Shown here: positions 34,131-42,757 of the stretch, piece after piece | How the letters are laid out: every line of letters begins with the position of its first letter | How positions within the stretch are numbered: position 1 is the first letter of the stretch | Assembly: GCF_001613405.1 (NCBI RefSeq) | Contig: NZ_BDCH01000010.1 | Location: 62,001 to 126,000 of the forward strand | Length of the DNA: 64,000 bases | Source: Nocardia crassostreae | GTDB lineage: Bacteria; Actinomycetota; Actinomycetes; Mycobacteriales; Mycobacteriaceae | Direction of reading: 5' to 3' | The notes under the pieces: model-generated | The model's database searches: none | The model's input: the letters and a program-made list of their open reading frames with translations, nothing else | Told to the model about the DNA's origin: nothing | Position numbers and translations under genes: made by a program

Positions 34131-34901
34131 TGTCCACTGCCATTGCCGATTCGGCGACAATGCTGCGCCGCAATCTGCTGCGCGCCAAGCGGTATCCGTC
34201 CATGACCATCAGCTTGATCATCATGCCGGTGTTCCTGCTGCTGCTGTTCAACTACATCTTCGGCGGTGCGCTCGAATCCTCCACCGGCGGCGACAAGTAC
34301 ATCAACTACCTCGCCCCCGGCATGATGCTCATGATTCCGGCGTACCTCGTCGCGGGCATCTCGGTGTCGGTGGCCATGGATATGACCCAGGGCCTGGTCA
34401 ACCGATTCCGCACCATGCACATCTCGCAGACCTCCATGCTGACCGGTCAGGTCGCGGGCACCTGGATCCAGGGCATGCTCGGCGTCTCGGTCATGACGCT
34501 GGTCGCCGTGCTCATCGGCTTCCGCTCGCACGACGCCAATGTGCTGGAATGGCTGGCCGCCTTCGGTCTGGTCGGCCTGACCATCCTCGCCCTCGACTGG
34601 CTGGGCGTGGCCTTCGGCCTGATCGCCCAGAACCCGGAGAGCGCCTCCAATCTGCCCATGCCGATCATCATGCTGCCCTTCCTTGGGCAGTGGCCTGGTG
34701 CCCACCGACACCATGCCCGCCGGTGTGAAGCAGTTCGCCGAATACCAGCCCTTCAGCCCCATCGCGGAGACCATTCGCGGCCTGCTCATGGGCACCGAGA
34801 TCGGCAATAACGGCTGGCTGGCGCTGGGCTGGATCACGGTCCTGGGCGTGGGCGGATACATCTGGGCGGCTTCGACCTTCAAGAAGAAGACCAACGCCTG
34901 A
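34130..34901 (+). pseudogene. DrrB-like ABC exporter permease, frameshifted
   Basis: The first frame gives a normal ABC-2 permease N-terminus (TMLRRNLLRAKRYPSMTIS) with five membrane segments up to IIMLPFLG. It then loses the family sequence near 34684-34688 (TTGGGCAG). Removing one G there continues GSGLVPTDTMPAGVKQFAEYQPFSPIAETIRGLLMG through to FKKKTNA, giving 256 residues, a normal length. So one base is inserted relative to the functional gene. If real, the exporter is inactive although its ATPase is intact; if a sequencing error, this is an ordinary permease. Confidence 0.85.
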
Positions 34902-34940
34902 TCCACCGGAACCAACCGGCCCCGCAATGGCGCGGGAGCG

Positions 34941-34974
34941 AAGGCGGCGCATCCGATGAGGGGTGCGCCGTCTT
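34941..34974. terminator. Bidirectional terminator
   Basis: 14-bp stem (34941-34954 with 34961-34974, two G-U pairs) and a 6-base loop, between the convergent exporter and anti-sigma genes. Confidence 0.75.
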
Positions 34975-34984
34975 CGTCCGCGTC

Positions 34985-35698
34985 CTACAGGGCCGCGGCG
35001 AGCAGTACGTCGCCCGCGGCATTGCGGACCTGGACGGTCTGCAATTGGCCGGGCTCGACGGAGGTGGTCCCGTCCGGGGTGTACACCTCGCCCGGTTTGG
35101 CCGTCCACTCCGACAGTTTCGACTGCGTCCCGTCCTGCCGCACCACCCACAGCGACAGCTGCCAGGCATAGATGTGATTCGACGGCGGATAGCTGCAGGT
35201 CATATCCACCCGGGTCTGCCCGTCCACCAGCAGCACCTTGAAGGTCGCGATGATCGACGTCTCCACCTGCGGCCGCAGCTCGCCCTCGGCGATCACCTGC
35301 TGCGCGGCCGGGCGATCCCGCCCCGCGATCTCCGCGGTCACCGGCACCGCGACCAGCACCGCCGCCGCGGCGGCCGCCACCGCCGTGCCGACGGTCCGCA
35401 GCCGCGTGAGTTTGCGCTGCCGCTCGGCCCGCGCCGACAACTCGAGCAGCATGCGCTCCGGCGGCGGCGGTACGGAATCGGGCGGATCCTCCTGCGCCGC
35501 AATGGAGACCGCGGTCTCCTCGTCCACCAGCGCCAGCAGCCCGGGCAGCCCGGCCAGCTTCCCGACCGCCGCCCGGCAGTACTCGCAACCGGCGAGATGA
35601 TCCTCGTATTCGCGGCGTTCGTCCCGGGCGAGAGCGCCGAGCACGTAGGCGCCGTCCCAGGTGGTGTAGCCATCGCAGAGCTCATTGCCCTCGGTCAT
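34985..35698 (-). CDS. Zinc-type anti-sigma factor (RskA/RslA-like)
   Basis: A 237-residue membrane-anchored anti-sigma factor. The ZAS-type motif is HLAGCEYC (near residue 34-41). One membrane segment lies around residue 105-125 (GTAVAAAAAAVLVAVPV), and the extracytoplasmic RskA-like domain follows (FKVLLVDGQTRVDMTC, EWTAKPGEVYTPDGT). It should hold the partner sigma factor at the membrane until a signal triggers release, often redox or stress. ATG 35698 overlaps the sigma stop (ATGA), so the two are translationally coupled. The sigma gene is broken in this sequence, leaving this protein without a partner if the frameshift is real. Confidence 0.9.
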   Translation of the reverse strand: MTEGNELCDGYTTWDGAYVLGALARDERREYEDHLAGCEYCRAAVGKLAGLPGLLALVDEETAVSIAAQEDPPDSVPPPPERMLLELSARAERQRKLTRLRTVGTAVAAAAAAVLVAVPVTAEIAGRDRPAAQQVIAEGELRPQVETSIIATFKVLLVDGQTRVDMTCSYPPSNHIYAWQLSLWVVRQDGTQSKLSEWTAKPGEVYTPDGTTSVEPGQLQTVQVRNAAGDVLLAAAL

Positions 35699-36199
35699 CT
35701 CGTCACCCCCATCTCCTGCAACACCAGGCGCAGCGCCCGCATGCCGTAGTGCATGCGGGATTTCACCGTCCCTTCCGGAATTTCCAGCTCCGAGGCGATC
35801 TGATTGGTGGACAGGCCCCGGTAGTAGGCGCGGACTATGACATCGCGATGGTCGACGGTCAACCGCGCCAGCGCGTCGGCGACCAGCCAGCCGTCCAGCG
35901 CCCGATCCGATTGATCGGCCACCGGTTGCTCCGGCGGATGATCGGTGTGGAACTCGCGGCGGCTGCGGGCGCTGCGATGCTCGTCCACCGCCAGGTTACG
36001 GGCCACCGTGAACAGCCACGCGCGCCGAGGACGTGGACTGATCGAGCACCGCCGGTCGTTGCCAGGCGCGCAGCAGGGTCTCCTGCACGATGTCCTCGGC
36101 CCGGCCCGGATCCCCGACCAGCCCGAACGTATAGCGCCACAGTGCCGCCGCATGCTCCTCGTAGAGCGCGCGCAGCAGAGCCGCTTGATCGTCGGGCAT
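35695..36199 (-). pseudogene. ECF sigma factor, frameshifted
   Basis: ATG 36199 (SD GGAGG) starts a SigL-like ECF sigma: LLRALYEEHAAALWRYTFGLVG and RAEDIVQETLLRAWQRPAVLDQS. This first frame loses sense at 36031-36037. Dropping one base continues RPRRAWLFTVARNLAVDEHRS, then DALARLTVDHRDVIVRAYYRGLS and EIPEGTVKSRMHYGMRAL, the sigma-2 and sigma-4 regions, for 167 residues. The upstream in-frame extension to 36222 is an antisense artefact. Either a loss-of-function mutation or a base-call error; the overlapping anti-sigma gene is intact. Confidence 0.85.
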
Positions 36200-36243
36200 C
36201 GGTCACCTCCGCACCCGTTCACGACACAGCCGGTGGATTCAGT

Positions 36244-36858
36244 TCAATTGCGTTCCAGCTCGATGGGGTGCGTCGCCAGCAGGGACAGCGGTAGCGGCTG
36301 GCGGCGCAGCACCTGCGCCCAGAGATCGACCCGGCCCGCGATCGGGTCGGTGGGCAGGGCGGACAGCACGATCCAGTCGCCGCGATCCAGTTCGCCCTCC
36401 AGCTGACCGAAGGTCCACCCGGCATAGCCCGCGAATACGCGGATGCCCTCGACCAGCGGTCCGATGGTGTCCGGATCGGCATCCAGATCCACCAGCGCCA
36501 CCCGGCCGTCCACCCGGCGCAGGCCCGGAATACCGGCGAAGGAGGCGCCCACTTTCACGGTGGCCAGGCATAGGGCGGCATCGCGTTTGACCGGGCCGCC
36601 CAGGAACAGGGCTTGCGGGCCCGCCGCGTGTTCGGCCCAATTCGGTAGGACGTCCCGGACGGCGGTTTCACTGGGCCGGTTCAGCACCACACCCAGGCTG
36701 CCGGCGTCATTGTGCTCGATGATGTACACGACCGTGCGCCGGAAGGCCGGCTCCACCAGGTCGGTTGCGGACACCAGCAGGGTCCCGGGCCTGACGACCT
36801 GGTCCTCATGCCGGAATTCGCGTCGAGAACGATCACCGTGTTCCTCTGCGCGTGCCAC
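36244..36858 (-). CDS. YqgE/AlgH family protein (UPF0301)
   Basis: A 204-residue protein of the UPF0301 family: PGTLLVSATDLVEPAFRRTVVYIIEHNDAGSLGVVLNRPSE, quoted in part as VVYIIEHND, then LFLGGPVKRDAALCLA and FAGYAGWTFGQLEGEL. The function is not settled; in some species the family touches transcription control (AlgH). GTG 36858 is the likely start; the coding frame is conserved from about residue 20. It is divergent from the acyltransferase gene and downstream of nothing on its strand, so probably monocistronic. Confidence 0.9.
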   Translation of the reverse strand: MARAEEHGDRSRREFRHEDQVVRPGTLLVSATDLVEPAFRRTVVYIIEHNDAGSLGVVLNRPSETAVRDVLPNWAEHAAGPQALFLGGPVKRDAALCLATVKVGASFAGIPGLRRVDGRVALVDLDADPDTIGPLVEGIRVFAGYAGWTFGQLEGELDRGDWIVLSALPTDPIAGRVDLWAQVLRRQPLPLSLLATHPIELERN

Positions 36859-37015
36859 AACGCCATCATTGCACCGGCACAGCGCAATTGCGGCCCTTAA
36901 TTCTCGAGTGCCCGATTACGCCGCACCACGACGCTCCCGGAGACGATCCCGAAGCGGCTGTAATGCCCCGAATCTCCGGGGGGCGCGGGCGGCGGTTGCT
37001 CGCTAGGGTGGCGGC

Positions 37016-37777
37016 ATGGAACGTCCCGAGGTGGTCCTCGAGAACAGTGACGCGGTGTACGACTTCTATCGGGATCACCAGCAGAATCTTCTGAAGGCGA
37101 AGGCCGCGTACTGGCTGCTCGGGCGGCGCTACCACCCGCGCATCAGCTATGCGCCGGGCGCGCGGGAACAGTTGTCCGCGTTCATCTTCCAGGGACCGCC
37201 GCTGCTCATCTCCATCAACCACCTCTCCCAGCTGGATCCCTACACGGTGGCCGCCGCGGCCTGGCGCAGCGCATTGCGGCCCGCCATCGGGCACACCCGG
37301 GTGCTGGCCAAGGACGAGCTCTTCCTGGAGGACAAGCAGCGCGGCCGCATCGACATGATGGGCGGCATTCCGGTCTTCCGCGGGAAGGATCACGGTATTC
37401 GCGCGGTCAATGCGGCCGGGCAGCGCATGATCGATGTCTGCGCCGAGCGCATGGCGCGCGGGGACGGAGTGGCGGTGTTCCCGGAGGGCACCTGCAACGA
37501 TGTCGACCACACCCAGGTGCAGGCGGTCGGAACGGGCATCGGCCACATCGCATTCCGGGCCAGGAAGCTCGGCGCGAATCCGGTGCTGGTGAGCCTGGGA
37601 CTCAGTTACGGGCCACGCGTCGATCCCGCGGTGGAGCCCACCAAGGAGGAGGCCAAGTCGGCCAGCTTCTATTTCGGGACGCCGGTCGCGGAATTGCCGA
37701 CCAAACCAGCCGAGATCACGCGGGTGGTGCGCGACGAATTGCAGACCGCGCTCGACGGCGCGGTCAAGGCGTACTAA
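37016..37777 (+). CDS. 1-acyl-glycerol-3-phosphate acyltransferase-family protein
   Basis: A 253-residue PlsC-type acyltransferase. The catalytic NHxxxxD motif is NHLSQLD (near residue 64). The second motif is in MMGGIPVFRGKDHG and the FPEGT box reads FPEGTCND. There is no obvious membrane segment beyond an N-terminal hydrophobic patch. It should transfer an acyl chain from acyl-CoA or acyl-ACP to a lipid acceptor, in phospholipid or glycolipid synthesis. ATG 37016; divergent from the YqgE gene across 157 bases. Physiological acceptor unknown. Confidence 0.88.
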   Translation: MERPEVVLENSDAVYDFYRDHQQNLLKAKAAYWLLGRRYHPRISYAPGAREQLSAFIFQGPPLLISINHLSQLDPYTVAAAAWRSALRPAIGHTRVLAKDELFLEDKQRGRIDMMGGIPVFRGKDHGIRAVNAAGQRMIDVCAERMARGDGVAVFPEGTCNDVDHTQVQAVGTGIGHIAFRARKLGANPVLVSLGLSYGPRVDPAVEPTKEEAKSASFYFGTPVAELPTKPAEITRVVRDELQTALDGAVKAY

Positions 37778-37845
37778 CGCCTCGAATGCCGCCCCTCGCG
37801 CATCCGGGGTTTCAGGTGCTTGCCCCTGAGAGTTACGAGAGTTGT

Positions 37846-38178
37846 CTACCCCTGGGGGAGCCCGAGCCGCTGTCTGGACCACTGCGGGACCAGGGCCAGG
37901 TACTCGGGGCGCGATTCCACGAAGTGGTGCACCATCGGGCACAGCGGCAGGATCCCGTAGGCCTCGTCGCGGGTTCGGTCGAGCGCGCCCTGCACCAGCT
38001 TCCGCCCGAAGCCCTGGCCCTCGTACTGGGGATAGATCTCGGTGTGCACGAACGCGCGCTCGTTGACGGTGTCCTGGTTGGCGGTGACACCGGCGAGGTT
38101 TCCGTCGACGTACAGCTCGAAGCGATCCAGCCCGGTGTTCTTGCGAACCTCGATCGATGCGTCCGACTCACTCGACAT
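37846..38178 (-). CDS. GNAT-like protein (NATD1/Yjdj type)
   Basis: A 110-residue small GNAT-related protein: SIEVRKNTGLDRFELYVDGNLAG, then TEIYPQYEGQGFGRKLVQGALD, the shortened acetyl-CoA loop (GQGFGRKL), and ILPLCPMVHHFVESRPEYLALV. The family (COG2388) binds acetyl-CoA but its substrate is unclear. ATG 38178 is the first start after the divergent glycerate kinase; the longer frame to 38616 is antisense to that gene. Convergent with the acyltransferase gene. Confidence 0.85.
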   Translation of the reverse strand: MSSESDASIEVRKNTGLDRFELYVDGNLAGVTANQDTVNERAFVHTEIYPQYEGQGFGRKLVQGALDRTRDEAYGILPLCPMVHHFVESRPEYLALVPQWSRQRLGLPQG

Positions 38179-38269
38179 AGCGACGACGCTAACGTTTGCT
38201 TGCTGCAATTTGTCCGTATTACGAGACGGATGTGACTGGCGTGTCGTTATCCCGAATATTGCGCACACT

Positions 38270-39388
38270 GTGGAAGTGACCGACACGCACTCGCGCCGGG
38301 TGATCCTCGCCCCGGACAAGTTCAAGGGCTCGCTGACCGCGGCCCAGGTGGCCGCCGCGCTCGCCACGGGCCTCAAACGCGGCGCACCGCAGACCCAGAT
38401 CAGGCAGTTACCGGTCGCCGACGGCGGGGACGGCACCGTCGACGCCTTTCTCGCGGCCGGATGGGAGCGGGTGACGCTGGAGGCGCCCGGCCCCACCCTG
38501 AAACCCCTCACCACCGCGTACGCCATGCGCGGCGATACGGCCGTGATCGAACTGGCCGCCGTCACCGGACTGTCGAAACTGCCGGGCGGACACCTCGATC
38601 CCCTGTACGTCAGCACCTACGGCCTGGGCGTGGTCATGGCGCACGCCCTGGAGCGCGGGGCCCGCGAGATCGTGCTCGGCCTCGGCGGCAGCGCCTCCAC
38701 CGACGGCGGGGCGGGCATGCTCCAAGCCCTCGGCTTGCGCATCCTCACCGCCGACGGTCGCGAATTGGCCTGCGGCGGCGCGAAACTCGCCCAGGCCGTG
38801 CGGGTGGATCGGACCGGGCTGCATCCCGGACTGGCCGGGGCGCACATCGTGCTCGCCAGCGATGTGGACAATCCGCTGCTCGGCCCCACCGGCGCGGCCG
38901 CGGTCTACGGACCGCAGAAGGGCGCCGGACCCGATGAGGTCGCGGTACTGGAAGTGGCGCTGACGCATTGGGCCGAACTGATCGGCACCGACTACGCGGG
39001 CAAGCCGGGCGCGGGCGCGGCGGGCGGCACCGGATTCGGGGCCATCGCGATGCTCGGCGCGGTCGCACGGCCGGGCATCGACGTGGTGCTCGGCCTGGTG
39101 GACTTCGACACCCAGCTCGCCGGAGCCGATCTGGTCGTGACCGGTGAGGGCTCCCTGGACGCCCAGAGCCTGCACGGTAAGGCGCCCATCGGCGTCGCCG
39201 GTGCGGCACTGCACGCCGGTATCCCGGTGATCGCCGTGGCGGGCCGCGTCCAGCTCACCCCGGACCAGGTGCGATCCGCCGGATTCAGCGCCGCGTACGC
39301 ACTCTCGGACCTGGAACCCGATCCGGCCCGATCCATGGCCGACGCGGCCGCCCTGCTGGAACGGATCGGCGAGCGGCTGGCGCGCTGA
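38270..39388 (+). CDS. Glycerate kinase (GlxK type)
   Basis: A 372-residue class II glycerate kinase. Family landmarks are VILAPDKFKGSLTAAQVA at the start, VADGGDGTVDAFL, EIVLGLGGSASTDGGAGMLQALG, ASDVDNPLLGPTGAA and TGEGSLDAQSLHGKAP. It phosphorylates D-glycerate to 2- or 3-phosphoglycerate in the cytoplasm. GTG 38270 is one of two close GTGs (also 38276); neither has a strong Shine-Dalgarno sequence. Link to the rest: the glucosylglycerate hydrolase at 15343 releases glycerate, which this enzyme could return to glycolysis. Confidence 0.93.
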   Translation: MEVTDTHSRRVILAPDKFKGSLTAAQVAAALATGLKRGAPQTQIRQLPVADGGDGTVDAFLAAGWERVTLEAPGPTLKPLTTAYAMRGDTAVIELAAVTGLSKLPGGHLDPLYVSTYGLGVVMAHALERGAREIVLGLGGSASTDGGAGMLQALGLRILTADGRELACGGAKLAQAVRVDRTGLHPGLAGAHIVLASDVDNPLLGPTGAAAVYGPQKGAGPDEVAVLEVALTHWAELIGTDYAGKPGAGAAGGTGFGAIAMLGAVARPGIDVVLGLVDFDTQLAGADLVVTGEGSLDAQSLHGKAPIGVAGAALHAGIPVIAVAGRVQLTPDQVRSAGFSAAYALSDLEPDPARSMADAAALLERIGERLAR

Positions 39389-39407
39389 CGCCGCCCGCGC
39401 GCCGGAA

Positions 39408-39761
39408 CTAGACGGCGGTGCCGAGCTCCTGGAGGATGCGGTCGCGATTACGATCGCCCCACTGCTCCAGGGGCTTCAGCGCGATATTCAGCTCCTCGCC
39501 CAGCGGCGTCAGCGAATACTCCACGCGCGGCGGGATTTCCGGGTAGATCTCGCGGTGCACCACGCCCCCGGTCTCCAGCTGCCGCAGGTTCTCCGCGAGC
39601 ACCTTCTCGCTCACGCCCGTCAGCATGCGGCGAATCTGCCCGAACCGCTGCGGCCCCTCCCCGAGCACCCACATCAGGTGCAGCTTCCACTTTCCGCCGA
39701 CCACATCGATGGCGAGGGACATACCGCACACACCGTGATCCGCGTCACCGTATTGGCTCAC
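39408..39761 (-). CDS. HxlR-family transcriptional regulator
   Basis: A 117-residue winged-helix regulator of the HxlR type. It shows CGMSLAIDVVGGKWKLHLMWVL, RFGQIRRMLTGVSEKVLAENLRQLETGGVV, and PPRVEYSLTPLGEEL. The Cys before the first helix is the redox-type position. GTG 39761 follows CAGGAG. It is divergent from the tandem imine-reductase-like genes, its probable targets. Family, length and context match the HxlR gene at 12032, which likewise controls a divergent oxidoreductase operon. Confidence 0.9.
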   Translation of the reverse strand: MSQYGDADHGVCGMSLAIDVVGGKWKLHLMWVLGEGPQRFGQIRRMLTGVSEKVLAENLRQLETGGVVHREIYPEIPPRVEYSLTPLGEELNIALKPLEQWGDRNRDRILQELGTAV

Positions 39762-39899
39762 CGCGCTACTCCTGACCGTATTTCGAACCTTCAGGTAAGC
39801 AACCCCACTCGAACGTGCGGTCTTCCCGAGGTTACCGATTCCGCGCAGTATCGATTCCGGCGCCGACACGATCACCGCGAAATACGAACAGGACACACC

Positions 39900-40775
39900 A
39901 TGTCTGACCAGCCCCACTCCATCTCCGTCATCGGCCTTGGCCCGATGGGCCAGGCGATGGTCAAGGCCCTCCTGAAGGCGGGCGTCGACGTCACCGTCTG
40001 GAACCGTAGCCCCGAGAAGGTCGAGGCCATGGTCGAACTCGGCGCCAAGCGCGCCGCCACCGTCGCCGAGGCGCTCGACGCCAATGCGGTGTCGGTGCTC
40101 AGCCTCACCCACTACGCCGCCATGTACGATGTGCTCGGCCAGGCCGTGGATCACTTGCCCGGCAAGGTGATCGCCAACCTGTCCTCGGATTCCCCGGAGA
40201 AGGCGCGGAAGGGCGCGGCCTGGGTTCGTTCGCACGGTGCGGAATTCGTCTCCGGCGGCGTCATGTCGGCCGGTGACAATATCGAGCATCCGGCCTCGTA
40301 CATCTTCTACAGCGGTCCGCGCGAAACCTTCGACAAGGTCTCCGAGCTGCTGCTGCCGCTGAGCCCGCAGGAGTACCTGGACACCGATGACGGTCTGGCC
40401 CAGGTCTTCTACCAGGCCCTGCTGACCGTCTTCCATCCCTGGATGCTTGCCTACGATCAGGCGCTGGCCATGATCGACCGCTCCGGCCACGACATCGCCA
40501 AGTTCCTGCCGTACGCGGTCCGCGCGGCCGGGGCCTACCCCTTCTTCATGGAGGAATACGCCGGTACCGCCCAGCAGGGCGGCTGGGGTGACCTGTCGGC
40601 CTACCGGATGATGGACGCCGGGGCCCAGCACATCATCGACGCCAGCGAGGAGGTCGGCGTCGACGCCACCATCTCCCATGTCTCGCAAGGGCTGTGGCGC
40701 AGGGCGATCGAGATCTCCGAGGCGGCCGGGCACGCCGTGCCCGTCTTCCGCATCCTGCGCGGCGAGACCGTCTGA
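39900..40775 (+). CDS. NAD(P)-dependent imine-reductase-like oxidoreductase (copy 1)
   Basis: A 291-residue protein of the beta-hydroxyacid dehydrogenase/imine reductase (IRED) type. The N-terminal Rossmann fold has VIGLGPMGQAMVKALL and VWNRSPEK; the arginine after the second strand suggests NADPH. IRED-type stretches are NLSSDSPEKAR, GGVMS and YIFYSGP. The C-terminal dimer domain includes FHPWMLAYDQALAM. It may reduce cyclic imines or ketoacids; the substrate is unknown. ATG 39900 has AGGAC upstream. It is followed at once by a paralogue (TGATG overlap) and is divergent from an HxlR regulator. Confidence 0.82.
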   Translation: MSDQPHSISVIGLGPMGQAMVKALLKAGVDVTVWNRSPEKVEAMVELGAKRAATVAEALDANAVSVLSLTHYAAMYDVLGQAVDHLPGKVIANLSSDSPEKARKGAAWVRSHGAEFVSGGVMSAGDNIEHPASYIFYSGPRETFDKVSELLLPLSPQEYLDTDDGLAQVFYQALLTVFHPWMLAYDQALAMIDRSGHDIAKFLPYAVRAAGAYPFFMEEYAGTAQQGGWGDLSAYRMMDAGAQHIIDASEEVGVDATISHVSQGLWRRAIEISEAAGHAVPVFRILRGETV

Positions 40776-41668
40776 TGTCGTTCGAGCGCAGTGCATCCCG
40801 CGGGGCCGTCACCGTGATCGGGCTGGGCCTGATGGGACAGGCCATGGTGCGCCGGTTCCTGGCGGCCGGACTCGAGGTGACGGTCTGGAACCGCAGTCCC
40901 GACAAGGCCGAGGAGATGGTCGAACTCGGGGCCCGGCGGGCCGATACCGTGGCCGCGGCGCTGGACGCCAATGAACTGGTGGTGCTGAGCCTGACCCAGT
41001 ACGGGGCGATGTACGACGTCCTGGGCCAGGCTCCGCACCGCCTGTCCGGACGGGTGATCGTGAACCTGTCCTCGGACACGCCGGACAACACTCGCCGGGG
41101 CGCGAAGTGGGTTCGCGCCCATGGCGGGCAGTTCCTGACCGGTGGCGTCATGTCGCAGCCCGACGGCCTCGGACAGCCGTCCGCGTTCATCTTCTACAGC
41201 GGCCCGCAACAGGTCTTCGACGCATACGCGGACACGCTCGCCCGGCTGTCCGCGGCCGAATACCTCGGTGCGGAAGACGGTCTCGCGCAGCTGTACTACC
41301 AGGCGGTCTACACCATGTTCCTGCCCAATCTGCTGGCCTACGAGCAGGCGCTGGCCATGACCGATCGCGCCGGTGAGCCGATCGACCGGTTCGTGCCCTT
41401 CGCCCAGCGCGCCATGGGCGATACGGCCCCGTTCTACGCCGGGGTCGCGGCCCTGGCCGCCGCCGGGGGCTTCACCGATCCGGCGCACCTGCGCATGATG
41501 GACGCGGGCGCCCGGCACGTGGTGGAGACCAGCGAAGCCCTGGGCGTCGACGCCACCCTGGTGCACGCGGCCCGGGTCTTCGGGAGCAAGGCGCTGCGCG
41601 CCAATGAGCAAGGGGATCAGCGGGCTTCGACCTACGCCATCCTGCGGGGCGCGCCCGTCAGCGGCTGA
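40775..41668 (+). CDS. NAD(P)-dependent imine-reductase-like oxidoreductase (copy 2)
   Basis: A 297-residue paralogue of the preceding gene (VIGLGLMGQAMVRRFLAAG; VWNRSPDKAEEMVELGARRADTV quoted in part; NLSSDTPDNTRR; GGVMSQPDGLGQPSAFIFYSG in part). ATG 40775 overlaps the upstream stop by one base, so translation is coupled. The family forms homodimers; two paralogues made together could also form a mixed dimer. The C-terminus carries an extra basic tail (RANEQGDQRAS). Confidence 0.82.
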   Translation: MSFERSASRGAVTVIGLGLMGQAMVRRFLAAGLEVTVWNRSPDKAEEMVELGARRADTVAAALDANELVVLSLTQYGAMYDVLGQAPHRLSGRVIVNLSSDTPDNTRRGAKWVRAHGGQFLTGGVMSQPDGLGQPSAFIFYSGPQQVFDAYADTLARLSAAEYLGAEDGLAQLYYQAVYTMFLPNLLAYEQALAMTDRAGEPIDRFVPFAQRAMGDTAPFYAGVAALAAAGGFTDPAHLRMMDAGARHVVETSEALGVDATLVHAARVFGSKALRANEQGDQRASTYAILRGAPVSG

Positions 41669-41679
41669 TCCCCTGCGGG

Positions 41680-41916
41680 TCAGGCGGTTTCGGAGCCGAG
41701 TCGCGGGAAGGGGGTGGTCGAGAAGACCACCTCCACCGGCACCTCGAAATACTGCGAGATCTGCAGGGCCAGATGCAGACTGGGGCTGTACTCGCCGCGC
41801 TCCAGATACCCGATCGTCTGATAGTGCACGCCGAGCGCCTCGGCCAGCTCCCGGCGCGAGATACCGCGCTCGGCGCGCAACATGGCGATCCGGTTGTAGA
41901 TGACCTCAGTAGGCAC
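41680..41916 (-). CDS. Small XRE-family regulator
   Basis: A 78-residue Cro/C1-type helix-turn-helix protein: YNRIAMLRAERGISRRELAEALGVHYQTIGYLERGEYSPSL, quoted in part as RRELAEALGVHYQTIGYLE. It is of the short YozG/HipB-like type with ISQYFEVPVEVVF after the fold. GTG 41916 overlaps the stop region of the upstream ABC permease gene by 11 bases, so it is the third gene of that operon. It probably regulates its own exporter operon. Confidence 0.9.
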   Translation of the reverse strand: MPTEVIYNRIAMLRAERGISRRELAEALGVHYQTIGYLERGEYSPSLHLALQISQYFEVPVEVVFSTTPFPRLGSETA

Positions 41917-42757
41917 GCTGCAAAGCCTTCTCGCGGCGGACCGCCAAGTTCGCGCCGGACTCCCGGCGCGCCATGCGGCGCAACACGATCGGCGCGATCA
42001 GCAGACCGGCCACCGCCCAGGCGCCCAGCACCCCCGCCGTCTCCAGATGCCGCCACGAGCCGCCGAGCTCCACCGCCACCGCGTCACCGGGCAGCATGGC
42101 CGAGCGCATGCCCAGCCTGAGCCAGTAGATGGGGAACACCTGACCCACGCCCTGCAGCCAGCCGGGCAGGGAGGTGATCGGATAGAAGACACCGGAGATC
42201 GCCACGAGACCCATGATCGGGAACGAGACGAAACCCATCGCGCGCGGGCTCTCGAACACCGAGCCGATGATCGCGCCCAGCGGCAGCGTGGCCAGCAGGC
42301 CCAGCGCCAGCACCCAGATCAGGGTGAGCCAGCGGCCGAGGCTGTTCAGCTCCACCCCGCCGACCACGATCATGCCGAACGTCAGCACGATCACCACCTG
42401 GGACAGCGCCAGCCCGGAGGTGGTCACGATCTTGCCGAGCAGATAGCCGACCATGCTATTGGGCGTCGCCTTGGCGCGCAACAGCGTGCCATCCTCGCGA
42501 TCCAGCGTCAGATACTGCGCGATGCCGAACATGCCGGTGAACGCGACCAGCATGCCGAGCACGCCAGGCAGGGCCAGCGCGCCCAGGTTCAGGCCGCTGG
42601 CCTCGAATGTGCCGTTGCGCATGAAGAACAGGGCCACCAGGGTCAGCAGCGGCCAGAAGAACTGGGTGAACAGCTCCATGCCATTGCTGAACGACTGCCG
42701 CAGTTCGATAGCGCCGCGGCGGAATCCGGCCTTGACGGCCACCGTCATCGGGTTCAT
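41906..42757 (-). CDS. ABC-2 type exporter permease
   Basis: A 283-residue permease with about six membrane segments: FFWPLLTLVALFFM, LALPGVLGMLVAFTGMFGIA, VVIVLTFGMIVVGGV, ALGLLATLPLGAIIGSVF, FPIMGLVAISGVFYPITS and GAWAVAGLLIAPIVL. A typical TLDREDGTLLRAKATP coupling region is present. It pairs with the ATPase upstream (ATGA overlap at 42754-42757) and is followed by a small XRE regulator. ATG 42757 is supported by the coupling. Exported substrate unknown. Confidence 0.9.
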   Translation of the reverse strand: MNPMTVAVKAGFRRGAIELRQSFSNGMELFTQFFWPLLTLVALFFMRNGTFEASGLNLGALALPGVLGMLVAFTGMFGIAQYLTLDREDGTLLRAKATPNSMVGYLLGKIVTTSGLALSQVVIVLTFGMIVVGGVELNSLGRWLTLIWVLALGLLATLPLGAIIGSVFESPRAMGFVSFPIMGLVAISGVFYPITSLPGWLQGVGQVFPIYWLRLGMRSAMLPGDAVAVELGGSWRHLETAGVLGAWAVAGLLIAPIVLRRMARRESGANLAVRREKALQRAY

